Shown in pieces: positions 16,289 through 24,104 of a stretch of 64,000 bases of DNA. The position numbers and the translations under genes are program-made. The DNA is from Streptacidiphilus jiangxiensis (lineage in GTDB: Bacteria; Actinomycetota; Actinomycetes; Streptomycetales; Streptomycetaceae), in NCBI RefSeq assembly GCF_900109465.1, contig NZ_FOAZ01000013.1:105692-169691 (forward strand). The letters run 5' to 3'. Within the stretch, counting starts at the first letter, position 1; each line of letters begins with the position of its first letter. The notes beneath the pieces were generated by a model. The model saw nothing but the letters and a program-made list of their open reading frames with translations. It was not told the DNA's origin and did no database searches.

Positions 16289-18109
16289 TCAGCCCACCAC
16301 CGGGGGAGATGTCGGCGGAGTGTCCAGCGCGAAGGCGGCGTTGACGAGCGCGACATGGGTGAACGCCTGCGGCGCGTTCCCGAGCTGGCGCCGTGCGACC
16401 GGATCCCACTGCTCGCTGAGCAGGCCGAGCTCGCCGCCGACGGCGACGGTACGGGCGAAGACCTCGGTGGCCTCCTCCGTCCGGCCGCCCAGGGCGAGGG
16501 CCTCGGCGAGCCAGAAGTTGCAGGCGAGGAAGGCGCCCTCGGGGCCCGGTAGGCCGTCGGGGGTCGCCACGGGGTCGTAACGGCGGACGAAGCCGTCCAG
16601 ATCCAGTTCCTCGCGGATCGCGTCGACGGTCCGCACCACGCGCGGGTCGTCGGCGGGCAGGAAGCCGGCCTGCGCGAGCAGCAGCGCGGCGGCATCGAGC
16701 CCGGCCTCCCCGTAGGCCTGGACGAAGACGCCGCGCGCCGGGTCGTAGCCGTGGGCGCAGACGTCGGCGTGGACGGCGTCGCGCAGGGCGCGCCACTCGG
16801 GAAGCGGGGCGGGCAGGCCGGTGTGCTCGGCCATCCGCACGGCGCGGTCGGCGGCGACCCAGCACATCACCTTGGAGTGGGTGAAGTGGCGCCGCCCACC
16901 GCGCATCTCCCACAGGCCCTCGTCCGGCTCGCGCCAGTGGGCGGCGACGGCGTCCATCTGGGACCGGAACAGGCTCCAGACCTGCCGTTCCATGGGGATG
17001 CCCGCCTCCAGCGCCCGGTGCAGCATGTCCGCGATCTCGCCGTGCACGTCCAGCTGCACCTGCCCGACGGCGGCATTGCCGATCCGGACCGGCCGCGAGC
17101 CCTCGTAGCCGGGCAGCCAGTCGGCGACCGCCTCGGGCAGGGCACGCTCCCCGGCGACGCCGTACAGCGCCTGGACGCCGGAGCGTTCCCCGGCGATGGC
17201 GCGCAGCAGCCAGCGCCGCCAGGAGGCGGCCTCCTCGCGGTGTCCGCCGCGCAGCAGCGCGGCGAGGGTGAGGCTGGCGTCGCGCAGCCAGCAGTAGCGG
17301 TAGTCCCAGTTGCGCGGACCGCCGAGCCACTCCGGCAGCGAGGTGGTGGGGGCGGCGACGATGCCGCCGGTCGGGGCGTAGCTGAGCGCCTTCAGGGTCA
17401 GCAGCGAGCGCAGGACGGGCGCCTGCCAGGGGCCCTGGTAGCGGCAGCGGGCCGACCAGCGCTCCCAGCCGTCGAGCGACTCCCGCAGGCTCTGCTCGGG
17501 GTCGAACCGGTGGACGCCGTCCTGGTGCGAGGGCTGCCAGGTGAGGGTGAAGGCGACACGCTCGCCGGCGCGGACGGCGAAGTCGGAGCGGGTGCAGCCG
17601 TCGGTCCCCTCCCCCGCGCCGTAGGTGTGCACGCCGGACGGCACGGACAGCCAGGCGGCGTCGGGCCCGGCGACGGCCACCCGGTGGTGGCCGGTACGGC
17701 GCACCCAGGGCACGACCCGCCCGTAGTGGAACCGGACGCGCAGCCGGCTGCAGAGCTCGACCCGGCCGCTCGTGCCCTCGACCAGGCGGACCAGACGCGG
17801 CGGCTCCCGGCCGGCGTCGGCCGGGCGCTGTGGCATGAAGTCCAGCACCCGGGCCTCACCGCCGCGGGTGCGCCAGCGGGTCTCCAGGACGAGGGTGTCC
17901 CCGAGGTAGCGCCGGCCGACCGGAACGACGCCGGGCTCGCTGGGGGCCAGGGCCCAGTGGCCGTGGCGTTCCTCGCCGAGCAGGGCCGCGAAGCAGGAGG
18001 GCGAGTCGAAGCGCGGCAGGCAGAGCCAGTCGACGGAACCGTCCGCGCCGACCAGGGCGGCTGTGCCCAGGTCGCCGAGGAGCGCGTAGTCCTCGATCCG
18101 TCCCGCCAT
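16289..18109 (-). CDS. Glycoside hydrolase family 15 protein (glucoamylase/trehalase-like)
   Basis: Cytoplasmic protein of 606 residues starting at ATG 18109 (MAGRIEDYALLGDLGTAALV); no signal peptide. The N-terminal beta-sandwich is followed by an (alpha/alpha)6 barrel with the family hallmarks PRNWDYRYCWLRDASLTL, GLWEMRGGRRHFTHSKVMCW (general acid region) and LLSEQWDPVARRQLGNAPQAFTH (general base region). Actinobacterial GH15 proteins of this size include trehalases acting on trehalose and glucoamylase-like enzymes; the substrate is not settled here. A second GH15 occurs at 51673. Confidence 0.88.
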   Translation of the reverse strand: MAGRIEDYALLGDLGTAALVGADGSVDWLCLPRFDSPSCFAALLGEERHGHWALAPSEPGVVPVGRRYLGDTLVLETRWRTRGGEARVLDFMPQRPADAGREPPRLVRLVEGTSGRVELCSRLRVRFHYGRVVPWVRRTGHHRVAVAGPDAAWLSVPSGVHTYGAGEGTDGCTRSDFAVRAGERVAFTLTWQPSHQDGVHRFDPEQSLRESLDGWERWSARCRYQGPWQAPVLRSLLTLKALSYAPTGGIVAAPTTSLPEWLGGPRNWDYRYCWLRDASLTLAALLRGGHREEAASWRRWLLRAIAGERSGVQALYGVAGERALPEAVADWLPGYEGSRPVRIGNAAVGQVQLDVHGEIADMLHRALEAGIPMERQVWSLFRSQMDAVAAHWREPDEGLWEMRGGRRHFTHSKVMCWVAADRAVRMAEHTGLPAPLPEWRALRDAVHADVCAHGYDPARGVFVQAYGEAGLDAAALLLAQAGFLPADDPRVVRTVDAIREELDLDGFVRRYDPVATPDGLPGPEGAFLACNFWLAEALALGGRTEEATEVFARTVAVGGELGLLSEQWDPVARRQLGNAPQAFTHVALVNAAFALDTPPTSPPVVG

Positions 18110-18280
18110 CCACCGGCCTTCCGTCGGCCTTCCGTGGTCTGTCGGCGGTTCCGGCCCCGACCGAAATCCCGCCGCACCTGCGGCTATTGCGGCTTTTGTC
18201 ATAATATGGTGGCTCGTGGTTCGGACCTCCGCCACCGTTGCCGTCCAGCGTCACCGCTCCGCACCGGGAAGGAGCGCACT

Positions 18281-19105
18281 GTGGCCCGTCACACCTGGCA
18301 GACCTGGCAGACCTGGTCTCCGAGCTGGGTCGACCTCGAAACCCCGAACGCCGCCCGCGTCTACGACTACTACCTGGGCGGCAGCCACAACTTCGAGGCG
18401 GACCGGAGGATGGCCCGGCAGGCCATGGAGCAGTGGCCCGACCTGCCCGCGATCATGCGCGCCAACCGTGCCTTCCTGCGTCGCGCGGTGCACTACCTGG
18501 CGGGGCAGGGCTTCACCCGGTTCCTCGACATCGGCTCCGGGATCCCGACCCTCGGCGCCGTCCACGAGGTCGCCCGCGAGCTGCAACCGCAGGCCCGGGT
18601 GGTCTACGTGGACCGGGACCCCGTGGCCGTCGCGCACAGCCAGATGATGCTGGCCGAGGACCCCCTCAGCAACATCGTCCAGGCCGACCTGACCGAGCCG
18701 GAGGAGCTCCTGGCCCACCCCGACGTCGTGGCCCTGCTGGACGCCGCGGAGCCGGTGGCCCTGCTGTTGATCGCGGTGCTGCACTTCGTACCCGACCGGC
18801 TGCACCCGCACGACCTGGTCGCCCGCCTGCGCGAGGCGCTGCCGCCCGGCAGCGCGCTGGCCCTGTGCCACGCCTGCGTCGAGGGCCGCCCCGACCAGGT
18901 GGGCCCGCACCAGGACATCTACGCCCGCACCCGCACGCCGCTGACCATGCGCGACCACGACCAGATCGCGCGCTTCTTCGACGGCTTCACCCTGGTCGAT
19001 CCGGGACTGGTCTACCTGACCCAGTGGCGCCCTGATCGCCCCGACTCGGTCGGTCCGCACCCCGAACGCCTCCCGGGCCTGGTCGGCGTGGGGCTGCTGC
19101 CATGA
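18281..19105 (+). CDS. DUF574 SAM-dependent methyltransferase
   Basis: Protein of 274 residues from GTG 18281, with AAGGAG eight bases upstream. The signature TPNAARVYDYYLGGSHNFEADRRMA and LDIGSGIPTLGAVHEVA, VVYVDRDPVAVAHS identify the actinobacterial DUF574 (Methyltransf_19) family. Members are abundant in Streptomyces and their substrates are mostly unknown. The N-terminus carries a short WQTWQTW duplication. The stop overlaps the start of the c-di-GMP gene (ATGA), so expression of the two is coupled. Confidence 0.9.
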   Translation: MARHTWQTWQTWSPSWVDLETPNAARVYDYYLGGSHNFEADRRMARQAMEQWPDLPAIMRANRAFLRRAVHYLAGQGFTRFLDIGSGIPTLGAVHEVARELQPQARVVYVDRDPVAVAHSQMMLAEDPLSNIVQADLTEPEELLAHPDVVALLDAAEPVALLLIAVLHFVPDRLHPHDLVARLREALPPGSALALCHACVEGRPDQVGPHQDIYARTRTPLTMRDHDQIARFFDGFTLVDPGLVYLTQWRPDRPDSVGPHPERLPGLVGVGLLP

Positions 19106-21387
19106 CCTCCCGCGATCCGGCCTCGGAACCGGACCCGGACCCGGACCACGCGGCGTCCGGTGGCACCGCCCCGGACGCCCCGGTCGCCCCGGACGCGCGC
19201 GACAACCCCTGCACGGCGCCGGAGTCCGACTTCCGGGAGCGTTGGAGCGCCCTGCTCGGGCGGCACGGCACGCCGCTCCACCCCGCCAAGGTGGAGGCGC
19301 TCAGCACACGCACCGCCGCGCTGATCTGTCAGGGGCGGCCCGGCGCCGCCGCGTCCGCGCTGGTCGCGGCGCACTTCACCGACCCGGACCTACTGATCGG
19401 CGCGGTCGAGCTGCTGCGGAACGCGCCCGCCCAGGAGGGCGATCCCGCGGGTGCCTTCGCCGCCGCCTGGGCCATCGCGCTGCGGGAGCGGACGCTGCGG
19501 CAGCAGGAGGCGATCCGCACCGCCGCCGACGTGGCCCGGCGCGAGGCGGAACAGGCGCTGCACGCGTCCGAGGCGCGGTTCCGGGCCCTGTTCGAGCACG
19601 CCGCCGTCGGCATCGGCGTGGGCAGCGTCGAGGGCGAGATCCTGGCCGCGAACCGTTCGCTGCTGGAGATGTTCGGCGCCACCATGGAGGCCCTGCGCGG
19701 CCGGTCCGTCACCGATCTGGTCCACCCGGAGGACACCCCGGAGGTCTGGCAGGCGTACGAGGACCTGATCGCGGGCCGGCGGGAGAGTTTCCAGTGCGAC
19801 AAGCCGTACTACCGGCAGGACGGCGAGGTCGTCTGGACCCACCTGACCGTCTCGCTGATCCGCGACGAGGACGGCACTCCGCGCTACCAGGTGGCGATGC
19901 TGGAGGACATCACCGACCGCTACCGTCTGCAGGAGCGGCTGCACCACCAGGCCACCCACGACCCGCTCACCGGTCTGCCCAACCGCGCGGCCTTCTTCGA
20001 GCGACTGGAGAAGCTCTTCGCGACGGCCGCACCGGGCGCGCACTTCGGCCTGTGCTACATCGACCTGGACCGCTTCAAGATCGTCAACGACTCGCTCGGA
20101 CACGCCACCGGGGACCAGCTGCTCGTGGAGGTCGCCGGGCGGCTCGCAACCGCACTGGCGCCGCTCGGGCACCTGGTCGCCCGGCTCGGCGGGGACGAGT
20201 TCGTGGTGCTGCTGGAGCACTGCGAGGGCGAGCACGACGCGGTGGCCGCCGCCCGCGCGGTGCTGAGCGCCCTGCGCGAGCCGATCCTCATCGACGGCCA
20301 CCAGCTGGCCATCGGGGCCAGCATCGGCGTACTGGAGCGGGCCGTCGGCACCATCACGCCGGGTGCGGCCGTCCGCGCCGCGGACCTGACCCTCTACCGC
20401 GCCAAGGAGGCCGGCGGTGCCCGCTGGACCCTGTACGACGCGCGGACCAACGCCGAGGCGGTCAGCCGCTACACGGTCTCGGTGCGGATGCCCGTGGCCC
20501 TGGAGCGCGGTGAGTTCTTCCTCGAGTACCAGCCGCTGTGCTCGCTGGCCGACGGCACCATGACCGCCGTCGAAGCGCTGGTGCGCTGGCGGCACCCGCT
20601 GCTGGGCGTGCTGCGGCCGGACGAGTTCGTCCCGGCCGCCGAGGAGACCGGGTTGATCCTGCCGCTCGGCCGGTGGATCCTGCGCCAGGCGTGCGCCCAG
20701 GCCGCGGACTGGCAGCGCCGGTACGGCGACCGGGCGCCGCAGGTGAACGTCAACATCACCGCCCGGCAGGCCCGCAGCAAGGGTCTGATCTCCGACGTCG
20801 GCCGGATCCTGGCCGACACCGGCCTGGACCCGGGCCTGCTCCAGCTGGAGATCACCGAGGGCACCGCGCTCGGCCCGCGGGACGAGTCACTGCGCGTGCT
20901 GAACGCCCTGGTGGACAAGGGCGTGACCCTCGCCGTCGACGACTTCGGCACCGGCTGGTCCAACCTCGCCTACCTGCGCGACCTGCCGCTGTCGGGCCTG
21001 AAGCTCTCCAGCTCCTTCATCATCGACCCCAGCCCCGACCCGAACGCCGACGAGGAGATCGGCTGGCGCATCGTCGGCGGCCTGGCCTCGCTCTCCCGAA
21101 GCCTCGGCCTGACACTGACGGCGGAGGGCGTGGAGACGGCGGAGATCGCGGAGCGGCTGCTCACCATGGGCTGCGACTGGGGCCAGGGCTGGTACTTCGG
21201 CCGCCCGGCCGCCGCGGCGAGCCTGGAGGCGCTGATGCTCAGCACCCCGCCCCTCGTCTCCGTGCCACCACACGTCGCGGGCAGAACGCCCGCCAGGGGC
21301 CCCGACCGGCGCTCGGGCGGTGCCCCCGACCGACGCGCGGGCGGCAGGTCCGCCGAGGACCGCCCGCCCGGCCGCCCCGGGACCTGA
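19102..21387 (+). CDS. PAS-GGDEF-EAL bifunctional c-di-GMP enzyme
   Basis: Protein of 761 residues. Order: acidic N-terminus and helical region (1-150), PAS domain (~155-275, ARFRALFEHAAVGIGVGSVEG), GGDEF domain with intact GGDEF at about 363, EAL domain with intact EAL at about 491, then a basic Arg/Gly/Pro tail. The position for an allosteric RXXD inhibitory site before GGDEF is not occupied. In the EAL part, NVNITARQ, QLEITEG, DDFGTG and AEGVET are intact, while the usual KIDRSF is LKLSSSF (Lys kept, Asp replaced). Both synthesis and hydrolysis of c-di-GMP look possible. The architecture resembles RmdA of Streptomyces. Confidence 0.93.
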   Translation: MTSRDPASEPDPDPDHAASGGTAPDAPVAPDARDNPCTAPESDFRERWSALLGRHGTPLHPAKVEALSTRTAALICQGRPGAAASALVAAHFTDPDLLIGAVELLRNAPAQEGDPAGAFAAAWAIALRERTLRQQEAIRTAADVARREAEQALHASEARFRALFEHAAVGIGVGSVEGEILAANRSLLEMFGATMEALRGRSVTDLVHPEDTPEVWQAYEDLIAGRRESFQCDKPYYRQDGEVVWTHLTVSLIRDEDGTPRYQVAMLEDITDRYRLQERLHHQATHDPLTGLPNRAAFFERLEKLFATAAPGAHFGLCYIDLDRFKIVNDSLGHATGDQLLVEVAGRLATALAPLGHLVARLGGDEFVVLLEHCEGEHDAVAAARAVLSALREPILIDGHQLAIGASIGVLERAVGTITPGAAVRAADLTLYRAKEAGGARWTLYDARTNAEAVSRYTVSVRMPVALERGEFFLEYQPLCSLADGTMTAVEALVRWRHPLLGVLRPDEFVPAAEETGLILPLGRWILRQACAQAADWQRRYGDRAPQVNVNITARQARSKGLISDVGRILADTGLDPGLLQLEITEGTALGPRDESLRVLNALVDKGVTLAVDDFGTGWSNLAYLRDLPLSGLKLSSSFIIDPSPDPNADEEIGWRIVGGLASLSRSLGLTLTAEGVETAEIAERLLTMGCDWGQGWYFGRPAAAASLEALMLSTPPLVSVPPHVAGRTPARGPDRRSGGAPDRRAGGRSAEDRPPGRPGT

Positions 21388-21459
21388 CCCCCGAGGCCCT
21401 GGGGAGAGGCCCCGGGAAAGGGGCCCGGCGGACGGACCTGGGGCCCGGCCGTCAGGCCC

Positions 21460-23457
21460 TCACGACAAGGACCACCTCCGGTCGGCCCCGCCGTGGCACT
21501 GCACCGGACCGCTGCCGCCGGCGACGGCCTCCTGCAGGGCCGCGGCCAGCACCGCGCTGCCGGACATGTCGAGCGCGGGCTCGCTGGACTGCCAGGACCG
21601 GACGTCGTCGACGTACTCGCTGCCGTGGCCGGTGAACTTGGTGTAGCCGTCCTTCTCACAGGACTTCATGCCGCTCTGCAGCGACCCGAGGCCGCCGGTG
21701 AAGTTGCCGGACCCGTTGGGGCCGTTGACGACCGCGCCGGTGTCGATCGGAGCGGCGCCGGTGGTGGACCCGAGCAGGTTGGGGATCTGCGAGCCCATGC
21801 AGTCGGGGAAGGTCGTGCCCGCGCCGACCACGAAGCTGGTACCCCACGCGTTGCCGCCGAGCAGCCAGTCGCGCTGCTCGCCCGCGAAGGCCGCGTACTC
21901 GGTGTCCCCGGTGGCCCGCTGGTAGAGGGCCTCGGTGGAGATGAAGCCGAAGGTGTGCGAGTCGACGTCGAAGTTGGTGTCGTCCCCGCCCTCACGGAAG
22001 ACGTCGGCGGCGGAGGCCTTGGCCGCGGTGGCGACCTGGGCCTTCAGATCGGCCACCAGCGTGGCCTTGCTGACGGCCAGTCCGGACGGGTTGCCCGCGG
22101 CGGCGAGGGCCGCGAGGAGGTCGGCGTGCGCGAGGGCGCTGACGTCGTAGAGGTTGAGCGTGTCGTGGCCCGAGTCGCCGACGATGTAGTCGGAGGCCCA
22201 GGCGGCGGCCTTGGTCAGGTAGGGCAGGTAGGTGGAGCCGGGGTCACCGATGGCCTGCTGGGCACGGGCGATCTCGGTCGCGCCCAGTTCCATGGCGTCG
22301 TGCCAGATGGACTCGGGGTAGTAAGCCGAGGGCAGGGCGGACTCCAGGGAGCTCCCGGGGCTGGTGTTCGCCGTCGCGTAGAGCGAGGTGGCGTCGTTCA
22401 GTTCGGCCTTCGCGCCGACCGTGTCGCCGGTCGACGCGTCGTACCGGGCGGCGAGGGCGAAGGCGGCGGCCACGCGGCCCACGACGTCCGGGTCGATCTT
22501 GGCACCCGGGGCAGCGGCCTCGAACACCGGGCGGTGCGCGGCGGCGTAGTAGTCGGTGGAGGCGGTGTCGGAGTCGTCGGCCTGCGGCAGCCGCCACAGG
22601 TCGTGGTCGCCGTAGTACGTGGTCTCGTTCCCGGCCCCGATGCCGACCTGGAGGTAGAGCGTCCGGGTGGACGGATTCCACATCCGGTTGAGCCAGGCGT
22701 TGCCGTAGGCGGCCTCGGCCCTCAGCGAGGAGGGCGCGTGCGCGCCGAGCGCCAGGGCGGAGGAGTACAGCAGGTCGTCGGCGTAGGCGGTGGTGAAGGT
22801 GAACTTGAGGTAGTCGCCGGCGTCGAACCAGCCGCCCTCGGCGTCGACCTTGGCCGCACCGGGGATCGGCACCAGGTTGCCGCTGATCTGGTCGCCGGTG
22901 CCGCCGTCGCTGTTCGGGACGAACGTGGGCGTCCGGTAGACCGTCGCGCTCGCGTCGTTCAGGTGCGAGGGCTTGCGCCCCAGCGCCCCCGCGATCACGT
23001 GCGCGCCGTCGCGCTGGTTCCGGAAGAACGTCACACCGCCCGTCACCAGGGGGCCGTAGAGCGCGGAGGCGGACTCCACCTCGAAGGTGTCGGAGGTGGC
23101 GCCGACCGCGCCGCCGACGGTGAGGTGGTAGGTGCCGGTGGTGGTGACCGAGGAGAAGTCGATCGGATAGACGTCGGGGTAGGCCGAGTTCCACGACCCG
23201 CGGCTGGTGGTGCTGACGATGCCGGACGCGACCGTCGTACCGGCCGCGTTCACCACCTGGTAGGTCTCGCCGGACACGGCGGCGCCGGTCATCAGGTAGG
23301 CGATCTTCGTGTCGGTCGGCAGGTACCCGACCTGGTCGGTGCGCAGCTGCGCGGCCGTGGCGGCGTGGGCCGCCGTGACGGGCCCGACCAGCGCGAGGAG
23401 GAGGCCGGCACCGGCGGCTGACGCGGCGAGCGGACCGCGTCGCGGTCGTGTTCCCAT
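21460..23457 (-). CDS. Secreted glycoside hydrolase family 9 endoglucanase
   Basis: Protein of 665 residues starting at ATG 23457 with GGAG upstream. Sec signal peptide ends near AHA-AT; then an Ig-like CelD_N domain (LRTDQVGYLPTDTKIAYLMTG), then the GH9 barrel. Catalytic Asp residues are Asp212 and Asp215 in WFDAGDYLKF and the general acid is Glu626 in SSEPALD. No carbohydrate-binding module is attached, unlike many streptomycete GH9 enzymes. It should cut cellulose or related beta-glucan outside the cell. A palindromic operator is located 26-46 nt upstream of the start. Confidence 0.92.
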   Translation of the reverse strand: MGTRPRRGPLAASAAGAGLLLALVGPVTAAHAATAAQLRTDQVGYLPTDTKIAYLMTGAAVSGETYQVVNAAGTTVASGIVSTTSRGSWNSAYPDVYPIDFSSVTTTGTYHLTVGGAVGATSDTFEVESASALYGPLVTGGVTFFRNQRDGAHVIAGALGRKPSHLNDASATVYRTPTFVPNSDGGTGDQISGNLVPIPGAAKVDAEGGWFDAGDYLKFTFTTAYADDLLYSSALALGAHAPSSLRAEAAYGNAWLNRMWNPSTRTLYLQVGIGAGNETTYYGDHDLWRLPQADDSDTASTDYYAAAHRPVFEAAAPGAKIDPDVVGRVAAAFALAARYDASTGDTVGAKAELNDATSLYATANTSPGSSLESALPSAYYPESIWHDAMELGATEIARAQQAIGDPGSTYLPYLTKAAAWASDYIVGDSGHDTLNLYDVSALAHADLLAALAAAGNPSGLAVSKATLVADLKAQVATAAKASAADVFREGGDDTNFDVDSHTFGFISTEALYQRATGDTEYAAFAGEQRDWLLGGNAWGTSFVVGAGTTFPDCMGSQIPNLLGSTTGAAPIDTGAVVNGPNGSGNFTGGLGSLQSGMKSCEKDGYTKFTGHGSEYVDDVRSWQSSEPALDMSGSAVLAAALQEAVAGGSGPVQCHGGADRRWSLS

Positions 23458-23482
23458 GGTGGCTCCTGGGGAGAGGACCAGT

Positions 23483-23503
23483 GGATAGTAAAGTTTCCTA
23501 ACC
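23483..23503 (-). promoter_or_regulatory. Palindromic operator upstream of GH9 gene
   Basis: An imperfect 21-bp dyad: arms GGATAGTAAA and TTTCCTAACC around a central G, matching at 16 of 20 paired positions. Elements of the type TTAGGAAACTTTCCTAA are often seen ahead of secreted glycosidase genes in streptomycetes. The binding protein is not identified. Confidence 0.6.
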
Positions 23504-23620
23504 GAATGGCCGGAACCGTATCCACCACCCGTGGGGTCGTCAATACTCCGAGGAACGGCAGTTGTCGCAAGCATGCTGACGCCAGGTCAGGAACCTGCGC
23601 GCCGGACGCGCAGTGGCCCC

Positions 23621-24007
23621 TCAGGCGCGGACGACTTCCAACTCCTCGCCACCGTCGGCCTCGACGTCGATACGGGGGTTGCGGAGATGCTCGACGTGGC
23701 CGATGGCCTGGTCGAGCAGGTCGGCCACGTGGTCGTCGTAGAGGGAGTAGACGATCGAGCGACCGTGGCGCTCGGTGTCGACCAGGCCGAGGTTGCGCAG
23801 CAGGCGGAGCTGGTGGGAGCAGGCGGAGCGTTCCATGCCGACGGCGTCGGCGAGCTCGGTGGCCGCGCACGGGCCCTCCTGGAGGCGGGCCAGGATCAGC
23901 AGTCGCGAGGGCGTGGCCAGGGCCTGCAGCGTGGTCGCGACGGCGTTGGCGCCGACCGCGTCGAGGCGCTCGCGTGCAGTGGTGCTGCGGTTCATCCCAT
24001 GGCCCAT
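23621..24007 (-). CDS. nmtR: Ni(II)/Co(II)-sensing ArsR/SmtB repressor, NmtR-like
   Basis: Protein of 128 residues. The start at ATG 24007 gives MGHG, the unusual N-terminus of mycobacterial NmtR whose Gly2 and His3 take part in nickel binding. The winged-helix reads ATPSRLLILARLQEG...VGMERSACSHQLRLLRNLGLV. The alpha-5 metal ligands Asp91, His93, His104 and His107 are all present at the NmtR numbering. It should bind the divergent operator and release it on Ni/Co. Minus-strand TATGAT at 24019-24014 would place transcription start at or next to the ATG, suggesting a leaderless mRNA. It represses the adjacent P1B-4 ATPase by analogy with NmtR/CtpJ. Confidence 0.92.
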   Translation of the reverse strand: MGHGMNRSTTARERLDAVGANAVATTLQALATPSRLLILARLQEGPCAATELADAVGMERSACSHQLRLLRNLGLVDTERHGRSIVYSLYDDHVADLLDQAIGHVEHLRNPRIDVEADGGEELEVVRA

Positions 24008-24024
24008 GCGGCCATCATACGGGG

Positions 24025-24060
24025 CATGCGTGAAGAGGCATTCACATGTTCCCGTATAGT
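24025..24060. promoter_or_regulatory. NmtR-type operator and divergent promoter
   Basis: TGAA-N6-TTCA (24031-24044) is embedded in the larger dyad CATGCGTGAA / TTCACATG (24025-24048), the canonical ArsR/SmtB operator shape. A plus-strand -10 TATAGT (24055-24060) follows, so bound repressor would cover the -35 region of the ATPase promoter. Confidence 0.75.
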
Positions 24061-24104
24061 AGGGCGAGCAGCCACCCGCCCCGCCCATGAAAGAAACGCC
24101 TCTG

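Noticed and set aside
16751..19105. Long plus-strand frame of 784 codons running through the GH15 gene into the methyltransferase
   Set aside because: Its first 500 codons are the complement of the GH15 gene; only the part from GTG 18281 has family motifs and a ribosome binding site.
21388..21459. Strong terminator between the c-di-GMP gene and GH9
   Set aside because: The stretch is full of GGCCC/GGGCC words that can pair in several ways, but no single dominant hairpin could be defined by eye.
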